From contig NZ_RAZF01000001.1 of NCBI RefSeq assembly GCF_003612555.1, forward strand, positions 1-64,000: a DNA stretch of 64,000 nt. Reading direction: 5' to 3'. The position numbers were made by a program, and so were the translations under genes. Under the pieces are notes generated by a model, which was given only the letters and a program-made list of their open reading frames with translations, made no database searches and was not told the DNA's origin. Shown piece after piece: positions 36,484 to 45,941 of this stretch. Positions within the stretch are counted from its first letter, which is position 1; the number at the start of each line of letters is the position of its first letter. Source of the DNA: Acutalibacter sp. 1XD8-33 (GTDB lineage: Bacteria > Bacillota > Clostridia > Oscillospirales > Acutalibacteraceae).

Positions 36484-38909
36484 GCTTTTTCTGCGTTCTG
36501 ATATAGAGGCGGCGTCCGCCTAAAACGGTTCTGCAGGCCGTAGGGGCCGCATTTTTGCCGCCCCTTTTCCTCTGTCCATCCGTCCAGCTGGCGCAATATG
36601 GCCATAATCTCATTGCGTTCCTGCCGGGGCATCCTGGCTACATCGTTTCCTAAGCATTCACTCCATACCTCTATTGCGCTGATGGTTTCCCGCTGGATAC
36701 GGCCTACAGAGGTCAATTCATCGCAGGCAGTAAACCACGACCGGCGCTGCGCTTTATCCTTTTTGGCCCAATCATCGGGGAGCAAGGTTTCCAGGTAGTC
36801 CTCTATGAGCCCCCGCCGGGGGTCGTCCTCTGTAAACTCCCGCTGCTGTTCGGCGGCATAGCTGTCCAGTTCATGGGGCAGCATCAGGGGCTCCCCCTCA
36901 TGGTACCGAAAGAGGGCTTCCGCCCAGAGCTGATTTACCACGTCCGGGGTCAGGTCGTCCCACACAGTTTTCACCGGAGGCTGGGCATCCAGGCGAACCG
37001 GCCAGAAGCGGCGGTTGCCTGTGTCGTCCCGGAGAAAGCTGGTGGAGTTGGTGGTGGCGATGAACACGCACTGCCGGGGGTGGTCCTCCACCCGGCGGCC
37101 GTAGGCGGCCCTGAAGCTGTCTATCCGCTTGCTGATGAAGTTCTTGATGGCTTCGATCTCCACTTTACGCAGAGCGGCCAACTCTCCCAACTCTATGAGC
37201 CAGAAGCCTTGTATCCCCTCATACGCCTCTTTGGTGCCGATCCCGGCCACGCTGTCGGTGTACCAGCCCTTTGACATGACGGCCACCAGAGTGCTCTTGC
37301 CCCGGCCCTGGGGGCCGGAGAGGGTGAGCACATAGTCAAACTTGCAGCCGGGATCCAGCACCCGGGCCACCGCCGCCACAAAGGTCTTGCGGGTAACGGC
37401 TCGGGTGTATGGCGTGTCCTCGGCCCCCAGGAAGTCCACCAGCAGGGTGTCAAGGCGTGGGGTGTTATCCCATTCCAGCCCCGCGAGGTAGGTCTTTATG
37501 GGGTGTATGGCGTTATCTCTGGCGGCGGTTATCATCCCATCCATGATCTTTTCCTTGCCGGAGAGCTTATAATATTTTTCCAGGTAGCGCCGCAGGGCGC
37601 TGTCGTCGGCGTCCGTCCAGGTGCTGCCGTTTACCCCGTCCGTCACCTTGCGCCAGGGCAAGTCCCGCAGGGCTACTGGGCGCACTTTCAGGTCGTTATA
37701 GGCCACACAGCCCTTGAGCATAGGGTCGTGCTGCAGGATGGTGTAGGCGTTGTCAATTGTATTAAGTACATTGCCCTTGCGGTCTACCTCCAGCTTGCTG
37801 AGCCAGTCTGTATCGGCATCCGGCTCCAGCGGCGTGTCAAAGTCCGCCTGGGCCCGCTCCTGCCGCTCCCGGTTCAGGAGCCGCTTTACCTCTATGTCAT
37901 TGGCGGCCAGCTCTTGCATTGCTAAAAATGACGGCCTCCGGCTCATGGGGGTGTCAGGTGCCGCATCCTCGTCCTGTTCGCCGTAAAGGTGGACGCGCAC
38001 CAGGTCAAAGGCATTGCACAGTTTGCCGCTGGCGGGGTCTGTGGCGTGGTTGGAGTAGGCGAACAGGCTACCGTCATACACCACCAGGCCGGCCGCTGTG
38101 GAGCCCTTTGCGTAGGTGTAGCGGCCCTGCATGGCGCATTCAGTGTACACCTCCGAGAGGTACTTCTCTATGGCCGCATCGATGTCATAGCACCGGCAGA
38201 ACGCCCCCACCAGCCCGGGCTTCATCCGGGGGTCGCCCTGCTTTTTAGCTTCTCTCTTTCGTGCTTCCCCGGCGTAGGGGGATACCGGCCAGTAAGAGGT
38301 ATCCCGCCAGTCAGGGTATTGTCTGAGGATTTCGTCCGGGTCAAGCCAGGGGTTGTCGATATAGGCCGGTTCGAATACGCCATCCGCTGCAGTGCTGGGG
38401 TAGTACATGATACGCGTCGGCTGGTGCGTGGTGTCGTCAAACTGTTCTATTCCCAGGTCGTAGGCCAGTTTTCGGCTCATAGCTTCGTATTCTTCCGCTC
38501 CGACGGGGCGGGAGAGGGGTATGACCAGCCGGAGCCGGTTTCTTTCCGGGGTGTGTTTATGGGTGGGGTATACGGCTCCGGCGCAGCCGTATACCAAATC
38601 CAGCGCATCCAGCAGGCCGGGCTTGGCAAAGTCGGCATCCAGGGTGAGCAAGGTGCGGTGTTCCAGGTGGTCTGCCTTGCGGCGGCCCTCCTTCAGCCAG
38701 CCCCCTACAAAGCCCCCCACATCTTTTAGGGCGTCTTGTTCCTCTTTGCCCATCTTGAAATAATCCCGCAAATTCTCTTTGGTGCGGGTCGTGGTCAGCA
38801 GCGAATCCAGGAACTCTGACCAGGGGAGCTCTTTGTTTTTGCCGGTCTTTGCTTTTCTGGAGGAAAATACCGCGATGTGAATACCACCGTCATATTGTAG
38901 CGTTGGCAT
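36465..38909 (-). CDS. VapE-family primase/helicase
   Basis: An 814-aa protein. The N-terminal primase-like half has RTLLTLDADFAKPGLLDALDLVYG and AVYPTHKHTPERNRLRLVIPLSRPV (PriCT/RepB-type primase signatures). The C-terminal virulence-associated E helicase domain has Walker A GPQGRGKST at ~530 and Walker B GFWLIELGELAALRK. It primes and unwinds phage DNA. It sits next to the iterons and DNA polymerase A. The ATG follows AAAGGAGGGCGGCTC. Confidence 0.93.
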   Translation of the reverse strand: MPTLQYDGGIHIAVFSSRKAKTGKNKELPWSEFLDSLLTTTRTKENLRDYFKMGKEEQDALKDVGGFVGGWLKEGRRKADHLEHRTLLTLDADFAKPGLLDALDLVYGCAGAVYPTHKHTPERNRLRLVIPLSRPVGAEEYEAMSRKLAYDLGIEQFDDTTHQPTRIMYYPSTAADGVFEPAYIDNPWLDPDEILRQYPDWRDTSYWPVSPYAGEARKREAKKQGDPRMKPGLVGAFCRCYDIDAAIEKYLSEVYTECAMQGRYTYAKGSTAAGLVVYDGSLFAYSNHATDPASGKLCNAFDLVRVHLYGEQDEDAAPDTPMSRRPSFLAMQELAANDIEVKRLLNRERQERAQADFDTPLEPDADTDWLSKLEVDRKGNVLNTIDNAYTILQHDPMLKGCVAYNDLKVRPVALRDLPWRKVTDGVNGSTWTDADDSALRRYLEKYYKLSGKEKIMDGMITAARDNAIHPIKTYLAGLEWDNTPRLDTLLVDFLGAEDTPYTRAVTRKTFVAAVARVLDPGCKFDYVLTLSGPQGRGKSTLVAVMSKGWYTDSVAGIGTKEAYEGIQGFWLIELGELAALRKVEIEAIKNFISKRIDSFRAAYGRRVEDHPRQCVFIATTNSTSFLRDDTGNRRFWPVRLDAQPPVKTVWDDLTPDVVNQLWAEALFRYHEGEPLMLPHELDSYAAEQQREFTEDDPRRGLIEDYLETLLPDDWAKKDKAQRRSWFTACDELTSVGRIQRETISAIEVWSECLGNDVARMPRQERNEIMAILRQLDGWTEEKGRQKCGPYGLQNRFRRTPPLYQNAEKAVSKPQ

Positions 38910-38923
38910 GAGCCGCCCTCCTT

Positions 38924-40909
38924 TTAATCTTTCATGTAAAAATCAGCTTCAAAGCCAGCCGCCCGAAGCGGCAGGCCCGGAGCCCAGGGCAGGGGCCTGC
39001 TCATGATTTCCTGCATTTCTGCCAGGGAGCCCTTTCCCTCCGGCATATCCGCTATGATCTCATCATGTACATGAAACACGATATTGTACCCGGCGGCATC
39101 CAGCGCGGTCATGGCGTCCCGCAGGCAGTCCCGGGCGGTGGCCTGGGTGATGTTTTCCACCAGCTTGCCGCCGTAGGTCTTTTGCCGGGCCAGGCGTCCG
39201 TTCTGGCCCTTGCCCAGATAGGTCAGGCACATTTTATTGAACTCCGGCTCCCGCCGAAGCTCCGGCTGGAAATAGGCCAGCTTGCGGCCCGAGGGCAGGG
39301 TGATAAACAGGTACCCAGCTTTGCATTCAAACTCGACCATGCCATTAAGGCGGCCGGGGTGGCCTTGTACGGCCTCGATGGCGCAGTCCTCAACCTGATA
39401 CCAGAAGTCCACGATGTTGGCGTTAGCGTCGCGCCAGCGTTTCACAATGCCCGGCAGTTCGTCCTCCGGGATCCCGCTTTTCAAAGCACCCATGTTGATG
39501 AGCGCGCCCACGCTGCCCTGATAGCCACAGGCCAGGGTCGCGACCTTACCTTTGGAGCGCAGGTCGGTTTTGGGGCCTCCCTTTTTGATGTCGTTCTTTT
39601 CAGCGTGGAACATCATGGCCGCGGTGGCCTCATAGATCAGGCCCTCCCCGGCGAACTCATCCAGCACCCATTGTTCCCCGGCCAGCCAGGCCAGCACTCG
39701 GGCTTCTATTGCGCTGTAGTCCGCAATGATGAAACGGCACCCCTCCGAGGGGATGAATGCCGTGCGGATCAGCTGGGACAGCACGAAACTGGGGGAGCCG
39801 AAGGCCATCTCCAGCATTTCAAAGTCGCCGCTCTTTACCAGCTGCCGCGCTAGGGCCAGATCGTTCAGCTTGTTCTGGGGCAGGTTGTGCATCTGCACCT
39901 GACGTCCCGCCCAGCGCCCGGTGCGGCCGGCGCCGTAAAACTGCAGGGTGTTATGTACCCGGCCATCCCGGCACAGCCCTCTTTGCATGGCTTCATACTT
40001 CTTTACTGAGGTCTTTCCCATCTCTTGCCGAAGCTGCAGCACCCGCTTAGTGATCTGGTCGGGGGCGGCAGCCAGCAGATCGGGGATAGCGTTTTTGTCC
40101 AGGCTTTCCACCTCCATGCCGCGCTCTGTCAGCCAGCGTTTCAGCTGGGCATCGCTGCGGGGATTCTCCAACCCGGTGAGACGCTGGGCCTCGGCCCGGA
40201 GCTGAGAGGAATAATCCTTGTCCAGCTCCAGAGCCTTTTCCAGCAACCCGGTGTCGATCCGCACACCTCTTTCATTGATTTTCTGATCCAGCGCCCAGGC
40301 GTCATGCTCCGCCTGGGGCCGGGGAAATTTGGAAAGCCGGTCCCGGATGTCGGTTTCCACATCCACATCCCGAACGTTGTACTGCCTAAACCGTTCCCAT
40401 TTCTCCGGGGCCTCAGATGGCAGACGTCGGTGACCATCCTTTGTGGGGCTGCAGAAGGTTCGGATCAGCTCCTTGCCTTCGGTCATTTTCTGTTTGTCCA
40501 GCCCCAGTGCGGCACCGACCTGGGCCAGCGTTCCCGGCAGGCCCAGCGTGGCCGCTTGCACCATCGTACAGCGCCATTGCTCTGGGGGCAGGGTTATGTG
40601 GAATTGCTGTTCTAAGCACGTCCGCTCAAAGGGGGCATTATAAGCGGTCTTGATGAGCTCCGGGTCTGTCAGCATGGGGAGGAACTCATCCAGGCTGCCC
40701 TCGGGTATTGCAGAGAGCTCGGGAGGCAGCAGCGTGAGGGCTTTCTGATTCTCATCCTCGCCCAGGTCAATGAGCTTCGTGAGCTGATTCCCCAGCTTGT
40801 AGCCTATCAGCAGGATCCGAAAGTCCGGGGATTCCACATAGGGCCGGACGCCTGTTTTGGTGAGGTCTACGCTGGAGTAGGTTTCAAGGTCTATGCCTAG
40901 CTCAATCAT
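38924..40909 (-). CDS. DNA polymerase, family A with 3'-5' exonuclease domain
   Basis: A 661-aa protein. The N-terminal exonuclease-like domain is IELGIDLETYSSVDL (DxE motif), with IKTAYNAPFERTCLE. The C-terminal polymerase has motif A RFIIADYSAIEARVLAWLAG, motif B KVATLACGYQGSVGAL and motif C VFHVHDEIIADMP (HDE). It replicates the phage genome. The start M at 40909 follows GGAGG at eight bases. It overlaps the zinc-ribbon gene upstream. Confidence 0.95.
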   Translation of the reverse strand: MIELGIDLETYSSVDLTKTGVRPYVESPDFRILLIGYKLGNQLTKLIDLGEDENQKALTLLPPELSAIPEGSLDEFLPMLTDPELIKTAYNAPFERTCLEQQFHITLPPEQWRCTMVQAATLGLPGTLAQVGAALGLDKQKMTEGKELIRTFCSPTKDGHRRLPSEAPEKWERFRQYNVRDVDVETDIRDRLSKFPRPQAEHDAWALDQKINERGVRIDTGLLEKALELDKDYSSQLRAEAQRLTGLENPRSDAQLKRWLTERGMEVESLDKNAIPDLLAAAPDQITKRVLQLRQEMGKTSVKKYEAMQRGLCRDGRVHNTLQFYGAGRTGRWAGRQVQMHNLPQNKLNDLALARQLVKSGDFEMLEMAFGSPSFVLSQLIRTAFIPSEGCRFIIADYSAIEARVLAWLAGEQWVLDEFAGEGLIYEATAAMMFHAEKNDIKKGGPKTDLRSKGKVATLACGYQGSVGALINMGALKSGIPEDELPGIVKRWRDANANIVDFWYQVEDCAIEAVQGHPGRLNGMVEFECKAGYLFITLPSGRKLAYFQPELRREPEFNKMCLTYLGKGQNGRLARQKTYGGKLVENITQATARDCLRDAMTALDAAGYNIVFHVHDEIIADMPEGKGSLAEMQEIMSRPLPWAPGLPLRAAGFEADFYMKD

Positions 40910-41297
40910 ACGCATCCCCTCCCATTTTTTGTATCCGCTCTTTCAGATCTGCGAATGCTGATTCAGTTAATGGCCGACCGCAATTCTCGCAATAGGGATG
41001 AGCGGGAGTCCACTGACTATGCCCAGTACAATGTTTGCACTCTGTCTCGTTTTTGAACGTGACACCCCAGAAACAGGTGCCGCAGGTTTTGCTTACGCAG
41101 CTTACGCAAGGTTCCCAACGGTCGGGCAGTAATACGATTGCATTATTTGTTTCCTGGGCAGCCTCGATAATTTTTGCGGCTTCCTGCAGCGCAGCCATGT
41201 CATGAGCGAATATACTGTCTGGCTCATCTGCTGGTATCATGCTCTCCCGGTCCTGTGCCTGATCGAGCAGGCTGTCAATTATTTCCTTTATGTTCAT
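40902..41297 (-). CDS. Zinc-ribbon hypothetical protein
   Basis: A 131-aa protein. The N-terminal half is helical (IKEIIDSLLDQAQDRESM...AAKIIEAAQETNNAI). The C-terminal half has several cysteine pairs (EPCVSCVSKTCGTCFWG, ETECKHCTGHSQWTPAHPYCENCGRPL), probably two zinc ribbons. It lies just upstream of DNA polymerase and overlaps its start. The function is not known; a DNA-associated role is possible. Confidence 0.7.
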   Translation of the reverse strand: MNIKEIIDSLLDQAQDRESMIPADEPDSIFAHDMAALQEAAKIIEAAQETNNAIVLLPDRWEPCVSCVSKTCGTCFWGVTFKNETECKHCTGHSQWTPAHPYCENCGRPLTESAFADLKERIQKMGGDAYD

Positions 41298-41470
41298 TTT
41301 GTGCGCCCTTTCCTCTTAGTCACCTGCGGCCTTACCAGCCCACACTTTTCCGGGCTGTTCTTACATGGCCGCTGGCAGGTTTTCTTGTATCCGCAGTCGG
41401 CACAGCAGTAATTGCCGTGCCGGCGGTCGCAGTTGAAAGTGACGCAGCCGCGGGGGAACATTTTACTCAT
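41294..41470 (-). CDS. Small Cys-rich (58-aa) protein
   Basis: The ATG at 41470 follows AGGAGAAACAAGTA, and the TGA at 41294 overlaps the next ATG (ATGA), so it is coupled at both ends. The product carries CVTFNCDRRHGNYCCADCGYK followed by TCQRPCKNSPEKCG, i.e. eight cysteines plus His, a compact metal-binding domain. Such small proteins are frequent in early operons of Clostridia phages; no function is assigned. Confidence 0.75.
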   Translation of the reverse strand: MSKMFPRGCVTFNCDRRHGNYCCADCGYKKTCQRPCKNSPEKCGLVRPQVTKRKGRTK

Positions 41471-42140
41471 TACTTGTTTCTCCTGTTTGCTTCTCCAAAG
41501 CCGCTATATAATTATCGGCCTGAGCCTTCGCGATTTCCGCGTCCATCTTTTCACCGCAAAATGGGCAGTATAGGAATTCTGGAGGGACTCCTGGGTCATC
41601 ATACTCATCAGGGAGTACTGACTTGCATTTTGAACACCGCCAGCCATACTCCCACTCATAAGCGTTAGGGTTTGATATGGTTTCTTCATACCACGCCCAG
41701 TAGCTAGGAGGGGGAGCCGGCTTATCCATAGCATCTTCTGCCCGGAACACGATGCCCACTGAGACAGTTTCTCCATCCTCAATAATGTTAAATGTCTCAT
41801 GCGGGATGTCGGTAAGGATGGTCCAACAAGGGCCAGACCCATTGTGCCAGACAGTGGTCATCTTATGGGCCGTGCTTAGGAACTCCTGGTACAGTTTGCA
41901 CTCATCGGCCTCGACACCGCAGCTGGGTTCGGGAATCAACTCGCCCTTTTTCAAATAGGCAGTCACACCCCCATACGCACCGACCTCATCGCAGATAGCG
42001 CCCTCAAATTCCAGTAGGTCGTCGGAATAGCCGTAGGCCACCACCAGGTTGGCGGCTTTCGCTTCAGCTTGTTCTTCATCAGTAATCACATAACCATATT
42101 TCCGCCCATCCAAAAGGCAGGCTAATTCTTTTACCGTCAT
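41463..42140 (-). CDS. Early phage protein with C-terminal zinc ribbon
   Basis: A 225-aa protein. The N-terminal ~120 residues begin TVKELACLLDGRKYGYVITDEEQAEAKAANLVVAYGYSDDLLEFEGAICDEVGAYGG; the C-terminal zinc ribbon is WRCSKCKSVLPDEYDDPGVPPEFLYCPFCGEKM. An acidic surface is evident. This family recurs in early operons of Firmicute phages. It overlaps the Cys-rich gene and directly follows the cytosine methylase. Function not recognised. Confidence 0.75.
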   Translation of the reverse strand: MTVKELACLLDGRKYGYVITDEEQAEAKAANLVVAYGYSDDLLEFEGAICDEVGAYGGVTAYLKKGELIPEPSCGVEADECKLYQEFLSTAHKMTTVWHNGSGPCWTILTDIPHETFNIIEDGETVSVGIVFRAEDAMDKPAPPPSYWAWYEETISNPNAYEWEYGWRCSKCKSVLPDEYDDPGVPPEFLYCPFCGEKMDAEIAKAQADNYIAALEKQTGETSNE

Positions 42141-42144
42141 AAGT

Positions 42145-43866
42145 CTATATATCCTTTCCGAATCTGTATTTTGTCACCGCCACCGCAAACTCATCTATCT
42201 CACTTGCCCACAGGCAGGTGCCGGGGCCGTTGAGCCGCTCCCAGATCAGCGGGAAGCCTCCGATTCCGTCAAACAGGCTGGCCATCGTTGCGGGGTGTTC
42301 ATAGCAAGCGCACAGGCGCTTGAGCACCCAGGCCCAGGGCGGTATGGCTATGGAGTTGCCCAGGGCCGTGTACCGGGCGCTGGCAGTGCATTCCTTGTGC
42401 CGCTTGCCTTTGCTGTCCACCCAGGGGCCGATGTCCGTCCACCCGTCCGGGAAACCCTGGAGCCTTTCGCACTCCAGTTCCGTCAGGCGGCGCACAATAC
42501 GGGCGCGCCTTACCACGTTGTTCAGATTAAGGCTCTGGCCCCCGGTGCTTTTGGCCTGCAGGGTGCCGTTTACCTCTGCACACTCCCTGCCGTTGCGGCA
42601 GTCCACGGCGGCCACGATAGGCTGTTCATGGTTGCAGTTCAGGGTGGGGCTGGCGTCTACGGTAATTTCCGCGTTGGATTGCCCGGTAGCCATGACCAGC
42701 GGAGTGTTGTTCCCGCCTGTCCCAAATTGCCGGGCTACTGTGGGAGCCACATCCAGAGGCCCTGTCAGGCGGCTGTCTTGGCCGTGGTTTTCGTACACAG
42801 CGCATTCCTGCTCTGCCGTAAGGGTGGGGGCCTGCTCCGGCTGGTAGCCGATACTCCCGGCCTTTGCCCCAGCGAAAGGCTTGAATCCAGCGCACACCAC
42901 CGGCTGGTGGCCGTGTGCCTCTGCCCGGAGGGTCCCAGCCTTGTCGGCGCTGACGTCCATCAAGCTGCCGCCCTGGTCGTTCAAGCACAGCACCGCATGG
43001 CGGTCTACCGTGTTCAGGGTGTACATAGGGCCGTCTGAAATGCCGGAGCCGTTCATGCCTACGTCCCGATCCACGGCGTTGCCCTGGAGGCTCCATACTT
43101 TTTCCCTCATGGCTGGGGGTAGGTGGTCTGTCAAAACACAGGGGTAGCTTTCACCCTCTGAGGGCGCGGCGGTAAAAAGAGCCTGGTCATTATGGCAGGC
43201 CAGCGTCCCGGACTTCTCTGTCTGAAGGAGTGCCCCTTTGCCGCCGCCCTCACACCCGGTCCTCATGCTGAGCGTGACTGCAGTATTAGCGCCGCCTCCA
43301 GCTCCGGGGGCAGGGGTTTCCCCCTCCGGCTGGCCCGGTTCAATATCCCCGCACACGCTTTTGCGGACAAAGAGTATTTCTGGTGCGGATTGTCCTCCAA
43401 AATCTGCGACAAGCGCGATCCTACGTCTACGCTGGGGGACTCCCCAAAACTGAGCGTCGAGAACTCTGTAAGCGATTGACCATCCGTCTCCCATGACGCA
43501 TCCGCTGGTAGTCCACTTCCCCTTTGGAGGTCCAGGTATAACGGCGGACGGGTCCGCAATTTTCGCCGTTTCCTCAAGGACGGCTCTGAAATCGGCCCCC
43601 TTGTTGCTGCTAAGTGCCCCGACCACGTTCTCCCATACCATGTACCGGGGTCGGATGAACCGGCCCTCGTTTCCTCGCTCTGCATCTGCCTGCCTCATCT
43701 CCTTTATGATTCTGATCTGCTCCATAAACAGCCCGCTGCGCTCGTCAGTGAGCCCCTGCCGCTTTCCGGCTATGCTAAGCCCCTGACAAGGTGAGCCGCC
43801 GATTACTACGTCCACCGTGGGCGCGGTATGGCCGTCTATGGCGGTTATATCTCCTAAATGTTCCAT
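42145..43866 (-). CDS. dcm: Circularly permuted DNA cytosine methyltransferase
   Basis: A 573-aa C5-cytosine methyltransferase with the motif order changed. The N-terminus begins just before motif IV (IGGSPCQGLS, catalytic Cys27). Then come motif VI (WENVV, ENV at 79-81), motif VIII (VPQRRRRIAL) and a long variable target-recognition region. Motif IX (LTELECERLQGFP) and motif X (ARYTALGNSIAIPP) follow. Finally, motifs I and II (MASLFDGIGGFPLIWERL...WASEIDEFAVAVTKYRF), which normally open the protein, form the C-terminus. All catalytic motifs are intact. The ATG at 43866 (MEHLGD) follows AGAGG; a longer start at 43929 is possible. It probably protects phage DNA from restriction. Confidence 0.92.
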   Translation of the reverse strand: MEHLGDITAIDGHTAPTVDVVIGGSPCQGLSIAGKRQGLTDERSGLFMEQIRIIKEMRQADAERGNEGRFIRPRYMVWENVVGALSSNKGADFRAVLEETAKIADPSAVIPGPPKGKWTTSGCVMGDGWSIAYRVLDAQFWGVPQRRRRIALVADFGGQSAPEILFVRKSVCGDIEPGQPEGETPAPGAGGGANTAVTLSMRTGCEGGGKGALLQTEKSGTLACHNDQALFTAAPSEGESYPCVLTDHLPPAMREKVWSLQGNAVDRDVGMNGSGISDGPMYTLNTVDRHAVLCLNDQGGSLMDVSADKAGTLRAEAHGHQPVVCAGFKPFAGAKAGSIGYQPEQAPTLTAEQECAVYENHGQDSRLTGPLDVAPTVARQFGTGGNNTPLVMATGQSNAEITVDASPTLNCNHEQPIVAAVDCRNGRECAEVNGTLQAKSTGGQSLNLNNVVRRARIVRRLTELECERLQGFPDGWTDIGPWVDSKGKRHKECTASARYTALGNSIAIPPWAWVLKRLCACYEHPATMASLFDGIGGFPLIWERLNGPGTCLWASEIDEFAVAVTKYRFGKDI

Positions 43867-43930
43867 ATGTTGTATACCTCTATTTTTGGAAAATCTCCGC
43901 CAGCCACCGCTGGCTGACGGGGTTTCCATC

Positions 43931-44185
43931 TTAAGTTACCATTTCCGTTTTCCGAATCACACGGGCCTCTGCCAGCTTCGTTTTGACTTCCTGATTGAGC
44001 GTGTTCAAATGCCTATGTATCTCGAACAGACCATCCAGGTATCCCTCTGCTTTGTATTCGCCGCAGGACATGGCGACTTGAATAGCGTCCAGGGCGTTGA
44101 GAGCGCAGGCCATTTGAAACTGCAGGTCCTCCAAAGCTCCAAAGAGGGAAGCCATGCTCTGCTTGGATTCATTACAAGAGGTCAT
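43931..44185 (-). CDS. Small helical early protein
   Basis: An 84-aa protein: MTSCNESKQSMASLFGALEDLQFQMACALNALDAIQVAMSCGEY, then LDGLFEIHRHLNTLNQEVKTKLAEARV, which is mainly helical. The ATG at 44185 follows GGAGG and overlaps the DUF2815 stop by 14 bases. It lies between the DUF2815 and methylase genes. Function not recognised. Confidence 0.65.
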   Translation of the reverse strand: MTSCNESKQSMASLFGALEDLQFQMACALNALDAIQVAMSCGEYKAEGYLDGLFEIHRHLNTLNQEVKTKLAEARVIRKTEMVT

Positions 44186-44744
44186 CATCATCCTCCAGCA
44201 GTTCGTCGATGAAGTCATCATCAAAGTCATCCTCCGCCCGGCTGCCACCGCCCAGGCGCTCACCATCGCACACCTTTTGGATGTTGTTCAGGCCAGCTGC
44301 GACACCTTTGTTACCCCTGACGGAAAAGGGGTAGAAGTTCAGGGAGAACCGGCAGTAGCACCCGCTGTACACCAGTTCCTCATCGGTGATTTCCTGTCTG
44401 GACAGATCCACGATGCCGGGTTTGTTATTGGAGGTGGCGTTGAGGAAGTAGCACCCCACATAGTTGGGATCATCGGGCCGGTCCTCGTCACCATCACGCA
44501 GGGGGAGCTTCAGCTTGGCGGGCTTCTTGCCCTCCCACTTACTCTGAACGCCGTCCTTAACGGCGGCCTCTTGGGCGGCTTTAATCTTTGCCAGTGTGGC
44601 GGCATCCGTCTTGGGGATGATAATGCTTGCACTGTACTTAGCCTGGGAGTCCTCATCCATCTTGCTGGGCTTCCAGATGTGCTCAAAGGACAGGCGGCAC
44701 TTGCCAGTGATAACTTTCGTGGGGTTGTTTGCTTTGTCAGCCAT
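44172..44744 (-). CDS. DUF2815 protein (ssDNA-binding-like)
   Basis: A 190-aa protein: KVITGKCRLSFEHIWKPSKMDEDSQAKYSASIIIPKTDAATLAKIKAAQEAAVKDGV, with the later GIVDLSRQEITDEELVYSGCYCRFSLNFYPFSVRGNKGVAAGLNNIQKV. This is the DUF2815 family, predicted OB-fold single-strand DNA-binding proteins of phages. The acidic tail (EDDFDDDFIDELLEDDDDLL) resembles SSB C-terminal tails that recruit partners. It precedes DNA polymerase in this replication module. The ATG follows AAAGGAG. Confidence 0.9.
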   Translation of the reverse strand: MADKANNPTKVITGKCRLSFEHIWKPSKMDEDSQAKYSASIIIPKTDAATLAKIKAAQEAAVKDGVQSKWEGKKPAKLKLPLRDGDEDRPDDPNYVGCYFLNATSNNKPGIVDLSRQEITDEELVYSGCYCRFSLNFYPFSVRGNKGVAAGLNNIQKVCDGERLGGGSRAEDDFDDDFIDELLEDDDDLL

Positions 44745-44774
44745 TTTGAATATCTCCTTTATGTTATAGAAATT

Positions 44775-45941
44775 TTAGGTTGCAAAATCTTCAGCCGCTT
44801 TGGCGGCAGTGTTCAGTTCAGGGCGCTTGTCGCTCAACGGCACCAGCGTGGGCGCACCCTCGGGTTTGATGATGTACTTCCCAGCCAACTCTCCGAACTT
44901 TTTCTTGCCCACCAGCTTTTCCATTGCGGTGATGCCTAGCAGTTCTTTGGGCTTGTAGATGGCTGCTGAAGAAAAACCTGCCCTGATCAGCTGATCTGCG
45001 ATGGCATCTTCATTTGTGTACTTGCGGTTGCTCCGGCCCTCGACTACCTTGTAGCCGGGGAAGTGGACACCGTGGTTCACGGCGGCGTCCTGGGCGTATT
45101 CTTCGAGCTGTTTTACCCAGGCCTTAAACTCGGGCAGCCTTGTCAGAATATCGGCAATTTCGCTTTCGTCCAGAGTGGGAGGCGGTGCAAAATCGTGTTT
45201 GGCCAGCTCCATCTGGTATTCCGCCCTAGCCCGGCAGGTAGCCGCGGCCTTGCACCACTTACATTGCTTTTCGCCGGGATTGAATTCGCCCTTGCCCTCC
45301 CAGGCCAGCTTAGCTTTGGGCTTCAGCTCTTTCTCCGCCCATTCCAACAGGTCAGTGACGGTCATGGTGTCGCTGGAGATGCTGTCCAGTCGGGGCTGGT
45401 AGATGGTCATGCGTACTCTTTGGATATCATAAGCCCAGCACCATGCCAAGTAAGCCCCCAGGCCGTAAATACGCATTTGCGGGTTCCCCTCCGCGCTGAC
45501 CGGGATGCCAGAGCCGTATTTCAAATCCACCACCTCCATCTGCCCATCGGTGATGATCACCACGTCCGAGGTGCCGAAGCCTTCAGGAGCATACTCTGCA
45601 AAGGCTACCTGCTGCTCTATAAAGATGTGTGGGTCTGAACACTGGGCCTTTGCCTCTGCCATGCGTTCCTCCACAAAATCGGCGTAGGCTTTCATGTACT
45701 CAAGCATGGAGGCAGAATACAGAGGGTCTGTTTGCGCTGAGGCCATGTCCTCGCTGATATCCATATCTTCCCATTTCTCCCGGAGGAGCAGTTCACCGAC
45801 ATGGTGGGCCAGTGTGCCCTCTGCAGCGTACTCGCTGCCAGTGTCCTCTATCTTCTCCCCAAGCCGGGCGCTGGGCGGACAGGCCATCCACATGGCTGCG
45901 CTGGAGGGCCCCAGCAGGGCGTGGACGTCAGGCATCGCCAT
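44775..45941 (-). CDS. DUF2800 protein (RecB/Cas4-like nuclease)
   Basis: A 388-aa protein of the DUF2800 family: MPDVHALLGPSSAAMWMACPPSARLGEKIEDTGSEYAAEGTLAHHVGE near the N-terminus, VVIITDGQMEVVDLKYGSGIPVSAEGN (the D...ExK-type core of PD-(D/E)xK nucleases) in the middle, and a cysteine cluster (KQCKWCKAAATCRARAEYQ) that may hold an Fe-S or zinc site. It is probably a 5'-3' exonuclease for recombination. The start is 45941 (MAMPDV) or 45935; both overlap the gene upstream. Confidence 0.9.
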   Translation of the reverse strand: MAMPDVHALLGPSSAAMWMACPPSARLGEKIEDTGSEYAAEGTLAHHVGELLLREKWEDMDISEDMASAQTDPLYSASMLEYMKAYADFVEERMAEAKAQCSDPHIFIEQQVAFAEYAPEGFGTSDVVIITDGQMEVVDLKYGSGIPVSAEGNPQMRIYGLGAYLAWCWAYDIQRVRMTIYQPRLDSISSDTMTVTDLLEWAEKELKPKAKLAWEGKGEFNPGEKQCKWCKAAATCRARAEYQMELAKHDFAPPPTLDESEIADILTRLPEFKAWVKQLEEYAQDAAVNHGVHFPGYKVVEGRSNRKYTNEDAIADQLIRAGFSSAAIYKPKELLGITAMEKLVGKKKFGELAGKYIIKPEGAPTLVPLSDKRPELNTAAKAAEDFAT

